Below the pieces are notes generated by a model. That model saw only the letters and a list, made by a program, of their open reading frames with translations. It had not been told where the DNA came from and made no database searches. The translations under genes and the position numbers were made by a program. Of a DNA stretch of 7,749 bases, positions 1-5,413 are shown one piece after another. Numbering within the stretch: position 1 is the stretch's first letter; each line of letters starts with the position of its first letter. Source of the stretch: Patescibacteria group bacterium (GTDB lineage: Bacteria > Patescibacteriota > Minisyncoccia > JAHCSD01); assembly GCA_018609185.1 (NCBI GenBank), contig JAHCSD010000027.1:1-7749 (forward strand), read 5' to 3'.

Positions 1-15
1 TTACCTCTAACGGGA

Positions 16-117
16 TCAATCCTTGAGCTTGCGATATCCAACCCAAATGAGAGCGACGAGAACAATCCCAAGGATGATAAACCGGAGATACTCGTTCATA
101 TCAGACCAATACCGCAT
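16..117 (-). CDS. Possible small single-helix membrane protein (33 aa)
   Basis: A short open frame downstream of the GDYXXLXY gene on the same strand. From the ATG at 117 it gives 33 residues. A second in-frame ATG at 99 gives 27 residues, starting MNEYLRF. The centre (FIILGIVLVALIWVG) is a clean hydrophobic helix followed by a basic end, YRKLKD, which would place the C-terminus in the cytoplasm by the positive-inside rule. The frame is open back to a TAG at 151-153, with no other start codon. Neither ATG has a clear Shine-Dalgarno, so the start is uncertain. It lies 58-76 nt past the stop of the preceding gene with no terminator hairpin between them, so it could be the third gene of that operon. 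I recognise no family. It may be a real small membrane protein or chance; the well-formed helix plus basic tail is the only support. Confidence 0.35.
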   Translation of the reverse strand: MRYWSDMNEYLRFIILGIVLVALIWVGYRKLKD

Positions 118-175
118 GGTGCCGATAAGAAGCGACTGGTTTTGGCTACTCTAAATACCTTGATCTACCCCAACG

Positions 176-1450
176 TCAGCATCCGTCGCGAAGATCAACT
201 GCATAAACGAATGGCATTCCGCTCTGATTTGGCTGATAGCCAATCTTTAATATATGGCCTGTTACAATTGGAAAAGATGAAATCGGGTTTTCGCATCGGA
301 AATAAAGAGTGTATTGATCATATCGAAAGTTTCTTGCCCTGGAACCCGATATGTGAGTAAAGGCGTTTTCCTGCCCATAAATATTTATCGCAGAAACAAG
401 TCCGGTAAAGACGGCAAACTGACCAAGACGCGATTCATCAAAAATTGTCCCGTAATCACGAGTGGTGGGCTGTTGAGTTTGTTGATTAAAACTAGGTTGA
501 GGTGCGCACTGTTTCTGAGAAGCAGTAATAATTTGTGATTCTGAAGATATCCCAGAAACGGTTTTTGCGGTAACCCGGTATCTGTATCGCATATTTTCAT
601 CTAACCCTACGTGTACCGCGCTTGGAACGACTGTGTTTTTATAAAATATATCTGGAGTGCATGTGGCAGTGGTATCAGAACAATAGTGTACATCATAACT
701 TGCGGCACGTGTGACTCGTGACCAAGAAACAGCAGCTTGAGGCTTGCCGCCTACGCAGTTCATTGTAATTCGGGGCCACGGAGAATTGGGAGGAATTTCC
801 TCGGTCTCAATATCTTCCATAGTAGCTTTTCCGGTCATAAGATCAGTTAAAGCAACCCCGCCAATTAATACTTCTTTAACCCTGGCTCTCCCGCTTGAAT
901 GTACCACCACTTCAGCTCCGACCACTGCTGTTCGATCTCTTTGTTCGCCCACGCGTCCGCTAAGAAGACGGTTCGCTTCTTTTTCATAACTCTGGGGAAT
1001 AAAATACTGCTCAATGCCATAACTTATTCGAAGGGAATCTCTGGCCCCATAGAGTGTTTTTCCGCGTATTGCCACTTCTCCAGAAGTCAGCTTTGGCTTA
1101 TCACCGCTCACTGCTGTTGCATCCCACCATTCTTCTCCGTCTTCTTTGGCCAGTGTAACCCATACGCGCTGGTTTCCTCTAAATTTCTCGTCGTCGTGGG
1201 AAACCTCTGAAAGATTAATATCGGAGATGGTGTAGTTGCTAAGCGTAATGTAATTACCGCGAAAAAGTGACGGTGGATCCACGGGACGAAGAAGACGGAT
1301 ACGCACCGGCGTCCCTGTAGACAAAATCACCTGGTTCCAAAAAATAAGCCCAAAAATAAAAAGAAGCTGAGCCAAAGCAACCACTACAAGCGCTACAAGC
1401 TTCATCCTCGGATTATTTGATTTAGAAAAATTAGAGGTAAGTGAAATCAT
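176..1450 (-). CDS. GDYXXLXY-family membrane-anchored protein with fibronectin-III-like C-terminal extension
   Basis: A 424-residue protein. Residues 17-40 form one membrane helix. Just after it comes the signature GNYITLSNY (about 65-73), a variant of the GDYxxLxY motif that names this family; the family-like region runs to about 200. Known GDYXXLXY proteins are roughly 170-200 residues, of unknown biochemical role, and usually sit beside DUF2157 proteins, as here. This one continues with a beta-rich segment (about 225-312; VSWSRVTRAASYDVHY, then YRYRVTAKTVSG) resembling a fibronectin type III domain, a Gln/Thr-rich linker (316-331), and a final beta-rich domain (332-424) that might be OB-like. 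Cysteines at 257, 264, 315, 386 and 424 suit an extracytoplasmic location. The ATG overlaps the upstream stop as TAATG and lacks its own Shine-Dalgarno, so translation is probably coupled. An ATG at residue 16 is an alternative start. Family call firm; function unknown. Confidence 0.85.
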   Translation of the reverse strand: MISLTSNFSKSNNPRMKLVALVVVALAQLLFIFGLIFWNQVILSTGTPVRIRLLRPVDPPSLFRGNYITLSNYTISDINLSEVSHDDEKFRGNQRVWVTLAKEDGEEWWDATAVSGDKPKLTSGEVAIRGKTLYGARDSLRISYGIEQYFIPQSYEKEANRLLSGRVGEQRDRTAVVGAEVVVHSSGRARVKEVLIGGVALTDLMTGKATMEDIETEEIPPNSPWPRITMNCVGGKPQAAVSWSRVTRAASYDVHYCSDTTATCTPDIFYKNTVVPSAVHVGLDENMRYRYRVTAKTVSGISSESQIITASQKQCAPQPSFNQQTQQPTTRDYGTIFDESRLGQFAVFTGLVSAINIYGQENAFTHISGSRARNFRYDQYTLYFRCENPISSFPIVTGHILKIGYQPNQSGMPFVYAVDLRDGC

Positions 1451-2832
1451 TATGATTGTGGTATATCAATACGCTTTATAATCTCTCTTCGTACTCGTTC
1501 AAGAGCAACGGCAAGGCCAATAAGGAGTAAACCTCCAACAATGAAAAATGCCGCTCCCTGGAAGAGATCACCTGCAAATTCAAAATAGCGAATAATTACA
1601 TCAAGCCCCAAGAGGGAAATCCCGAGATTAACAAAGCCATGCTTTCGCTCAAAGTAGCCAATAGCGATTATACCTAAAAGGAACGCCAAAAGAAGAAGAT
1701 TAAAGAAAATGCCAATGCCGGCTGTAGCTTCAATCCCTCCGGTAAAGAATGGCGCGGCAATAAGGGCAAGGGCCGGCGCGCCAAAAAGTTCAAGGCGTAA
1801 CCCGATATTACGCGGGAAATATTTCAAAAAGAAAACCAGTGCCAATACTCCTGCAACCACGAGAAACGCGAGATAGAAAATCCAGAACAGCGATTCTTCG
1901 TTTCCGTACCCAGATGAAGACCCCAGAATATATCCTCCAAATCTAATAGAAGTAAACGGGAAAATACCTACAACCAAGGATACGTATCCAAGACCTCGCA
2001 GAAATACGGCCTGAGGCTTTATCAATGGAATGCGCGCATACCACCTCCCGAGCACAACAAAAAGCGCTCCCAAGGAAATGTAGAGCGCAATAAGTTCTAC
2101 TATTGAGACCGTGCCGGCATCAATTAGGGCATATCCGAACCAGAAAAGGATTAAAAGATGTGCCAGGGCCCCAATACTTCGCAAAGCGAGAAGATATCCA
2201 AGAGGCAGAATTCCTAACCACCAAAAGAGTACTTCATTGGGGTACTCAACTTGAATATGATAGGTTTGAAGAATGAAAAATATGGATGTCCCGTAAAGAA
2301 ACGATCCTATGAGAAATGCGGCTTCTCCGATGGGTGGGTAATTTCCGGGACGGAATCTGAGTAGATAACCTATCGTATAAGCTCCTAGGGTAGAACCGAT
2401 AAGAATAACGACTTTCAAAAATGGAGAAATTCCCTTCCAGTTTGCTGCGAAAAATAAAATAATCCCCACACCCACAAGTAGAGCTCCAAATATTGCTAGA
2501 AAGCGAATAAAGCGCTCGGCTGTAAAGAAGTGCTTCTTTTCTTTCCTGGTAGTTTTAATCGCGCCAGCAACAGCACGAGCTTGTTCCTTACTTATCACCC
2601 CTTTCTCAACTAATGATTCAAGGTCCTGAGATTCTCCTCTTGGTTTTGGCTGCTTTACGGCAGGGGGCTGTGGAACTGGAGGAGATGGCGCCTGCGGACC
2701 AGAAACTTCTCGCTCGGCTTCAGCGATTTCAACATCCGAATATCCCGACTGCCTCAACCGCTCGCGCAATTTTTCAGCCGGATATTTAGGACCGTTTTCC
2801 TTAAAATATTGAACGATAGTTGAATGGGCCAT
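1450..2832 (-). CDS. DUF2157 domain multi-pass membrane protein
   Basis: A 460-residue protein. Residues 1-45 form a small helical domain (YPAEKLRERLRQSGYSDVEI) like the N-terminal motif on many Patescibacteria membrane proteins. A Pro-rich linker (46-66) and a short helix with VEKGVISKEQARAVAG (75-90) precede the membrane region. The DUF2157 hallmark is at about 112-135: a glycine-rich helix ending in LFFAANWKGIS. About 11-12 hydrophobic helices follow to residue 445, then a basic tail, RVRREIIKRID. DUF2157 proteins are inner-membrane proteins of unknown activity that commonly pair with GDYXXLXY proteins; the downstream gene overlaps this one by a single base and belongs to that family, so the two probably act together. 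There is no Shine-Dalgarno before the ATG, and a TATAAT box ends 8 nt upstream, which implies leaderless translation. Confidence 0.9.
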   Translation of the reverse strand: MAHSTIVQYFKENGPKYPAEKLRERLRQSGYSDVEIAEAEREVSGPQAPSPPVPQPPAVKQPKPRGESQDLESLVEKGVISKEQARAVAGAIKTTRKEKKHFFTAERFIRFLAIFGALLVGVGIILFFAANWKGISPFLKVVILIGSTLGAYTIGYLLRFRPGNYPPIGEAAFLIGSFLYGTSIFFILQTYHIQVEYPNEVLFWWLGILPLGYLLALRSIGALAHLLILFWFGYALIDAGTVSIVELIALYISLGALFVVLGRWYARIPLIKPQAVFLRGLGYVSLVVGIFPFTSIRFGGYILGSSSGYGNEESLFWIFYLAFLVVAGVLALVFFLKYFPRNIGLRLELFGAPALALIAAPFFTGGIEATAGIGIFFNLLLLAFLLGIIAIGYFERKHGFVNLGISLLGLDVIIRYFEFAGDLFQGAAFFIVGGLLLIGLAVALERVRREIIKRIDIPQS

Positions 2833-2840
2833 ATTTTTCT

Positions 2841-2870
2841 ATTATACATGTTTATACAATATTTTTCAAA
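2841..2870 (-). promoter_or_regulatory. Sigma70-type promoter for the DUF2157 operon (leaderless)
   Basis: On the minus strand, TTTGAA (2870-2865) and a perfect TATAAT (2846-2841) are separated by 18 nt. Transcription should begin about 7 nt after the TATAAT, almost at the ATG at 2832. The gap between the box and the start codon is only 8 A-rich bases with no Shine-Dalgarno. A terminator lies immediately upstream, so the operon needs its own promoter here. Confidence 0.65.
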
Positions 2871-2896
2871 ACAAAAAGCCGGAAAGTTCCGGCTTT
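2868..2896 (-). terminator. Rho-independent terminator of the 89-aa gene
   Basis: A 10-bp perfect stem (AAAGCCGGAA with TTCCGGCTTT, 2875-2884 and 2887-2896), followed on the minus strand by a T tract, TTTTTGTTTT. The stop codon TAA (2897-2895) lies in the base of the stem. Confidence 0.85.
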
Positions 2897-3164
2897 ACAT
2901 TGAAACGAGTTCTGTGACCACTACTTTTACCAGTCTGGGTTTCCCCACAAGGAATCGATGTTGATCTTTTAATTTTGCAGCAATTTTTTCTTTCCATCTC
3001 TTAAAAGCTTCTTCTGCTTCTTCATCGTCTTCTGCATAAACCTCCTCTTCGTTTTTCGTAGGCAAACCCCTTAAATCCCACAAAGGAGAATCGCTCGCGA
3101 CCCAATTAGGATCTACCTTTGTACTGTAGAGAATAATGTAACCGGCTTTTTCTTTCGAATCCAT
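2895..3164 (-). CDS. Hypothetical acidic protein (89 aa)
   Basis: A small soluble protein starting MDSKEKAGYIILYSTKVDPN. I chose this ATG because GGAGGT (3176-3171) lies 6 nt upstream; a longer open frame to 3224 would run into the promoter. Residues 8-35 look like a beta-strand region, residues 39-56 are a strongly acidic helix-prone stretch (EEVYAEDDEEAEEAF), and the C-terminus returns to a basic/hydrophobic strand (RLVKVVVTEL). There are no membrane helices, cysteines or recognised motifs. It forms its own transcription unit: a good promoter at 3191-3218 and a terminator overlapping the stop codon. Codons are AT-leaning (9 of 11 glutamates are GAA), unlike the two GC-leaning genes upstream. 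I do not recognise the family. Confidence 0.75.
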   Translation of the reverse strand: MDSKEKAGYIILYSTKVDPNWVASDSPLWDLRGLPTKNEEEVYAEDDEEAEEAFKRWKEKIAAKLKDQHRFLVGKPRLVKVVVTELVSM

Positions 3165-3190
3165 CCATGCACCTCCAGAAACTATCTTAT

Positions 3191-3218
3191 ATACTACTAC
3201 ATGAAGGTTATAAGTCAA
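3191..3218 (-). promoter_or_regulatory. Sigma70-type promoter for the 89-aa gene
   Basis: On the minus strand, TTGACT (3218-3213) and TAGTAT (3196-3191) are separated by 16 nt; an overlapping TATATA gives a 19-nt alternative. The implied leader is about 20 nt and contains the GGAGGT ribosome-binding site. A 9-bp inverted repeat touches the -35 box. Confidence 0.6.
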
Positions 3219-3250
3219 GACCAACTACCAATTTTATTTATGTTGGTCTT
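3217..3250. repeat. 9-bp perfect inverted repeat abutting the -35 box
   Basis: AAGACCAAC (3217-3225) is matched by GTTGGTCTT (3242-3250) across a 16-nt AT-rich gap. It overlaps the first bases of the -35 box of the 89-aa gene. There is no T tract on either side, so it is not a terminator. The position would suit an operator for a dimeric regulator, but that is inference. Confidence 0.45.
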
Positions 3251-3415
3251 GCCCCCACACTAATATCAATTAGTAGTGGTGGGCTCACCGCCACACCTTA
3301 AGAAAGGTAGTGGCTGGTCAATCTGGAACCTACCTGTGGGATTTGCCGAGAGTATTTTCATACCCGACCTGCCTGATCCGAGTATCGCCTAATCTTGGAA
3401 TCAAGAAACAGTGTA
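3251..3415. other. Intergenic stretch with several short hairpins, no gene seen
   Basis: No convincing coding frame. Visible structures are ACTAAT/ATTAGT (3258-3263 and 3268-3273), extended by flanking C-rich and G-rich arms; GGTG/CACC around 3280-3290; and AGGTAG/CTACCT (3305-3310 and 3330-3335). None has a T tract. I see no tRNA and no recognised riboswitch, and cannot assign a role. The stretch lies between the promoter of the 89-aa gene and the terminator of the 146-aa gene. Confidence 0.4.
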
Positions 3416-3450
3416 AAAAGAGTTAGGCCCCACAGTTGCCTGTGGGGCCT
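3416..3450 (-). terminator. Rho-independent terminator of the 146-aa gene
   Basis: An 11-bp perfect stem, AGGCCCCACAG (3425-3435) with CTGTGGGGCCT (3440-3450), and a 4-nt loop. On the minus strand it is followed by AACTCTTTTTA, with the T run at 3420-3416. It lies 13 nt past the stop codon at 3464. Confidence 0.8.
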
Positions 3451-3463
3451 TCGGGTTGTCTTA

Positions 3464-3904
3464 CTACCGCACCTGGTAAAAGGTACCGTAGGAGTGGGTC
3501 CCCCAAGAGGAACCAAGGAGACGATCGAACTCGAGACTTCTCGGGTCGAGCTTCTCCCAATCCTTAAAGAAGAACCCCTCTTTTCGGAAATCGCCATGTC
3601 GCGCGACCTCCACAATCGGCACCACGCGCCAGTAGCTCGACTCTCGCCGGGCCTTAGGCGAATCCTTGATCTGGATACCATGGAGATGGATCCTGACCGC
3701 AGAATCAACCCATCGGCGCTTGGTGAAGGTGAGAGTCCGCTGGAGACGCCTAAGGAAGAGCTTCCCCTCGACCTCCTGTGGCCCGTACGTGACGGGAGTT
3801 CCCTCCACGTCCTCGAATACCACAGACTCTAACAAGTCTCTCTTGTAGAGACTAGTGAGCACTGCTTGGGCCATCCTCTCTGACTCCGTAATGTGACGCT
3901 TCAT
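3464..3904 (-). CDS. Hypothetical protein (146 aa), GC-ending codons
   Basis: The protein starts MKRHITESERMAQAVLTSLY. The ATG at 3904 is chosen because AAAGGAGG (3917-3910) lies 5 nt upstream; the frame is open further but has no better site. An N-terminal helix (about 6-27) leads into a basic, beta-rich middle (LRRLQRTLTFTKRRW, 51-65; VRIHLHGIQI, 70-79) and an aromatic C-terminal part with FFFKDWEKLD and GTHSYGTFYQVR. There are no membrane helices and no cysteines. All 12 glutamates are GAG and nearly all lysines AAG, a bias shared with the 112-aa gene upstream but not with the 89-aa gene downstream. The gene ends in TAG and is followed by a strong terminator. No sure promoter was found, so it may be read from the 112-aa gene through the hairpin region between them. 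Family not recognised. Confidence 0.75.
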   Translation of the reverse strand: MKRHITESERMAQAVLTSLYKRDLLESVVFEDVEGTPVTYGPQEVEGKLFLRRLQRTLTFTKRRWVDSAVRIHLHGIQIKDSPKARRESSYWRVVPIVEVARHGDFRKEGFFFKDWEKLDPRSLEFDRLLGSSWGTHSYGTFYQVR

Positions 3905-4024
3905 AGCGTCCTCCTTTCTTGGGCTATACCCAACGAACTCACTGTGCGGACGGAGCGCCAATCACAGCGGCAAGATAGACACGATATAATTCATATCTAC
4001 TTTGCTAACGTGATAAAATGTCTC

Positions 4025-4156
4025 CTCAGAAATTTTTATCATCTTTTGATACAAATCTCTGAGCAGTGGCTCTCTCTATCGAGTTCAACTCGTCAGAGAG
4101 AGCCCTATTTGCAGTTAGGTAGAGGTGTGTTAACCTCTTTTACGGATTACTCCGTA
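4025..4156 (-). other. Array of four hairpins between two small genes (possible structured RNA)
   Basis: Four successive inverted repeats fill most of this spacer. In genome order: CTCAGAAATTT/AAATCTCTGAG (4025-4035 and 4053-4063, with a 4-bp inner stem); GGCTCTCTCT/AGAGAGAGCC (4068-4077 and 4095-4104, with inner CGAGT/ACTCG); AGAGGT/ACCTCT (4121-4126 and 4133-4138); TACGGA/TCCGTA (4141-4146 and 4151-4156). The only mispair in the first stem is A-C on the plus strand but a G-U wobble on the minus strand, which favours minus-strand RNA. None is followed by a proper T tract. The array lies between the stop of the 112-aa gene and the long leader of the 146-aa gene. A processed spacer, a regulatory leader or a small RNA are all possible. 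Confidence 0.45.
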
Positions 4157-4174
4157 TCTGCTACCTTATGTTGT

Positions 4175-4513
4175 CTAGTCGACGGCGACGATGATGGTAG
4201 GCTTGTCCTTCGGGAGCAGGTCGACAACCTCCTCCATAGTGGGGTGGTTCCTGTTTCGAGCCTCCTCGATAAGACCGTCAGAGTTGAGGCCCATCTCGTG
4301 AGTGAAAACAGGGCGACCCACTAGTCCCTCGATACGCTTGTGAAGCATATCGAAAGGTATCTCGAGTGGGCCGTACAGAAGTTTCAACTCCTCTGCCCGC
4401 TCATCTCCCGTCATCTCGTCGGCGTTCCGCCTCGTATCGAAGTTCTCGACACAGGTCGGACACCACTCCTCACAGTGTGTACCACAGATGTGGCAGTTTC
4501 GCGGCTTTGCCAT
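4175..4513 (-). CDS. Hypothetical protein with N-terminal zinc-binding Cys cluster (112 aa)
   Basis: The protein starts MAKPRNCHICGTHCEEWCPT. Cys7, Cys10, Cys18 and Cys21 make two CxxC knuckles, with His8, His13 and Cys14 nearby, a pattern expected of a small zinc ribbon; metal binding is inferred. The rest (28-112) is mostly helical and acidic, with LEIPFDMLHKRIEGLVGRPV at 50-69 and a hydrophobic end, TIIVAVD. The LVGRPVFTHE stretch reminds me of small uncharacterised phage and bacterial proteins, but I cannot verify this. The ATG has AAAGGAGG 6 nt upstream and a near-consensus promoter 52 nt away. All 14 glutamates use GAG and all Asn and His codons end in C, unlike most neighbours. It may be transferred or under translational selection. 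A role in nucleic-acid binding is possible but unproven. Confidence 0.75.
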   Translation of the reverse strand: MAKPRNCHICGTHCEEWCPTCVENFDTRRNADEMTGDERAEELKLLYGPLEIPFDMLHKRIEGLVGRPVFTHEMGLNSDGLIEEARNRNHPTMEEVVDLLPKDKPTIIVAVD

Positions 4514-4565
4514 CGTTGCCCTCCTTTCAGGGTATTATTGAGCCGCCGTTCATTCCTTTGTATCT

Positions 4566-4594
4566 ATTATAGCATACAATAAAATAAAAGTCAA
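4566..4594 (-). promoter_or_regulatory. Strong sigma70-type promoter for the 112-aa gene
   Basis: On the minus strand, TTGACT (4594-4589), a 17-nt spacer ending TGC, and TATAAT (4571-4566). The TGC before the box also makes an extended -10. The predicted leader is about 45 nt and contains AAAGGAGG. It is one of the two best promoter matches in the window. Confidence 0.85.
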
Positions 4595-4617
4595 GCATTT
4601 TCACCAGCTTTCTCGTG

Positions 4618-4639
4618 TCCCCTCTCGTTGGGGATTTTT
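4618..4639 (+). terminator. Weak terminator-like hairpin facing right
   Basis: TCCCC (4618-4622) pairs with GGGGA (4630-4634) and is followed by TTTTT. It has terminator form on the plus strand, but no plus-strand gene precedes it. It may stop antisense or spurious transcripts, or be chance. Confidence 0.3.
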
Positions 4640-4648
4640 GTGTGGGCC

Positions 4649-4684
4649 AAAATAAGACAACTGCCTCTAACGGACAGTTGCCTT
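4649..4684 (-). terminator. Rho-independent terminator of the 126-aa gene
   Basis: An imperfect 10-bp stem with 2 further C-G pairs past a bulge (4654-4665 with 4672-4684), followed on the minus strand by CTTATTTTGG. The one mispair is a G-U wobble on the minus strand and A-C on the plus strand, matching the direction of the upstream gene, whose stop codon is 16 nt away. Confidence 0.65.
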
Positions 4685-4700
4685 AAAATAGGTGGTGATG

Positions 4701-5081
4701 TTAATAAACTCTTATCAATATCCCGTTCGGATCAAGCTCCACAAAATGGTGCGCCTTGCCCTCACGAAATGCCGCGCACTGATTCTCGGGAAGATCGTCA
4801 ACGGGAATACGCGGATTGTGGGCGATGTCCGCTACCCAATCAGAGATTAGATTATTGGAGAGACATGGGCCATGAGAAAAATCTACTCCTTCGGCTCTCT
4901 TTTGCTGATAGAGCTCTCTTGCCCTTGCAACGGCCAAATCTTCTACGGCCCGGTTCCGTGTTTCGATAAGCCCCGGGATTCCCTTATCGTTTTCTTCTCC
5001 CGTACCAAAATACATTCGGGTTCCCAAAAACCCGATTATGGCAACCACGATTAGTAAACTAAGTAATCCAAAAACTCTCAT
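4701..5081 (-). CDS. Hypothetical membrane-anchored protein (126 aa)
   Basis: Residues 5-20 (GLLSLLIVVAIIGFLG) form a single N-terminal membrane helix preceded by MRVF, giving an N-in, C-out anchor. A linker (24-40) leads to a long helix (41-64, ETRNRAVEDLAVARARELYQ), then a compact C-terminal domain with Cys73 (SHGPCLSN) and Cys102 (PENQCAAF), which could form a disulfide outside the membrane, and a closing strand, HHFVELDPNGILIRVY. The pattern is familiar from uncharacterised Parcubacteria proteins, but I have no name for it. There is no lipobox or pilin processing site. The ATG has AAGGGG 4 nt upstream. The gene diverges from the 94-aa gene; the palindromic element begins about 25 bp upstream of its start and must carry or replace its promoter. 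A terminator closes the unit. Confidence 0.8.
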   Translation of the reverse strand: MRVFGLLSLLIVVAIIGFLGTRMYFGTGEENDKGIPGLIETRNRAVEDLAVARARELYQQKRAEGVDFSHGPCLSNNLISDWVADIAHNPRIPVDDLPENQCAAFREGKAHHFVELDPNGILIRVY

Positions 5082-5106
5082 AAGACCCCTTGCAAAATAA
5101 TAGTTC

Positions 5107-5385
5107 CTGGGGCTCTAGGACCCGAACAGAATAAACTTTAGAAGCTAAAAAATGAGACGATTTCGAAGGTGCTGCGACAAAGGAGTAGCGGAAGGCTACT
5201 TCGAGCAAGAAGCAACGAAGAAATCGGCCATTTTTTAGCTTCTCGCTTCGCGCGGGTGCATTCAGACAAGCTTCTTCGTTACTCCTCATTCACGTACCGC
5301 AGGGGTACGCATCGGCTCCTGGCGCCTCGAGTCTTGCCTTAATGCACTCCGCTAAATTGATTCTGTTCGAGTCCTAGAGCCCTAG
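5107..5385. repeat. 279-bp nested palindrome with 26-bp terminal inverted repeats (MITE-like or structured RNA)
   Basis: The outer arms are 5107-5132 and 5360-5385: 26 bp inverted, with mismatches only at 5109/5383 and 5122/5370; the core is GGCTCTAGGAC then CGAACAGAAT. TTC directly repeats on both flanks (5104-5106, 5386-5388), a possible 3-bp target duplication. Arm 1 (5140-5243) pairs AGAAGCTAAAAAATG (5140-5154) with 5229-5243 and CGATTTC (5158-5164) with 5220-5226, and is tipped by GGAGTAGC/GCTACTTC (5182-5189 and 5195-5202). Arm 2 (5252-5352) pairs GCGG with CCGC and GTGCATTCAGACAAG (5256-5270) with 5333-5347 (2 mismatches), with CGTACC/GGTACG (5293-5298 and 5304-5309) at its tip. The whole folds as a three-way junction. 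It has no credible ORF and no transposase, and fills the spacer between two divergent genes. A non-autonomous mobile repeat is my preferred reading; a structured RNA is the alternative. Confidence 0.7.
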
Positions 5386-5413
5386 TTCTTTTATCGGTAC
5401 ACGGAGGTCCACC

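Noticed and set aside
142..1210. Plus-strand open frames at 142-360, 314-538, 744-989 and 899-1210
   Set aside because: They are antisense to the GDYXXLXY gene, which has a recognised motif and membrane helix; the plus frames have no ribosome-binding sites and low-complexity composition.
3395..3832. Plus-strand frame of 145 codons opposite the 146-aa gene
   Set aside because: The minus frame has AAAGGAGG, a matching terminator and a consistent codon bias; the plus frame starts inside the terminator region and has no ribosome-binding site.
3985..3990. Plus-strand TATAAT
   Set aside because: No acceptable -35 box at 16-18 bp and no plus-strand gene downstream.
3893..4324. Plus-strand frame of 143 codons across the hairpin array
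   Set aside because: It runs through four hairpins and then antisense to the zinc-ribbon gene; it has no ribosome-binding site or family resemblance.
5097..5102. Minus-strand TATTAT as the -10 box of the 126-aa gene
   Set aside because: Transcription would start at about 5090, cutting into the ribosome-binding site at 5091-5086, and no -35 box is present at the right distance.
5059..5289. Minus-strand frame of 76 codons inside the palindromic element
   Set aside because: It lies within the inverted-repeat structure, lacks a ribosome-binding site and overlaps the start of the 126-aa gene; the open frame is likely a by-product of the palindrome.
5360..5385. tRNA-like T-arm (GTTCGAGTC) at the right end of the palindrome
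   Set aside because: The flanking bases do not form the 5-bp T stem, and there is no D arm, anticodon arm or CCA; it is simply part of the terminal inverted repeat.
5107..5385. tmRNA, RNase P RNA or integron attC site
   Set aside because: The tmRNA ends and tag frame, the conserved RNase P segments, and the attC core sites (GTTRRRY and its complement) are not visible.
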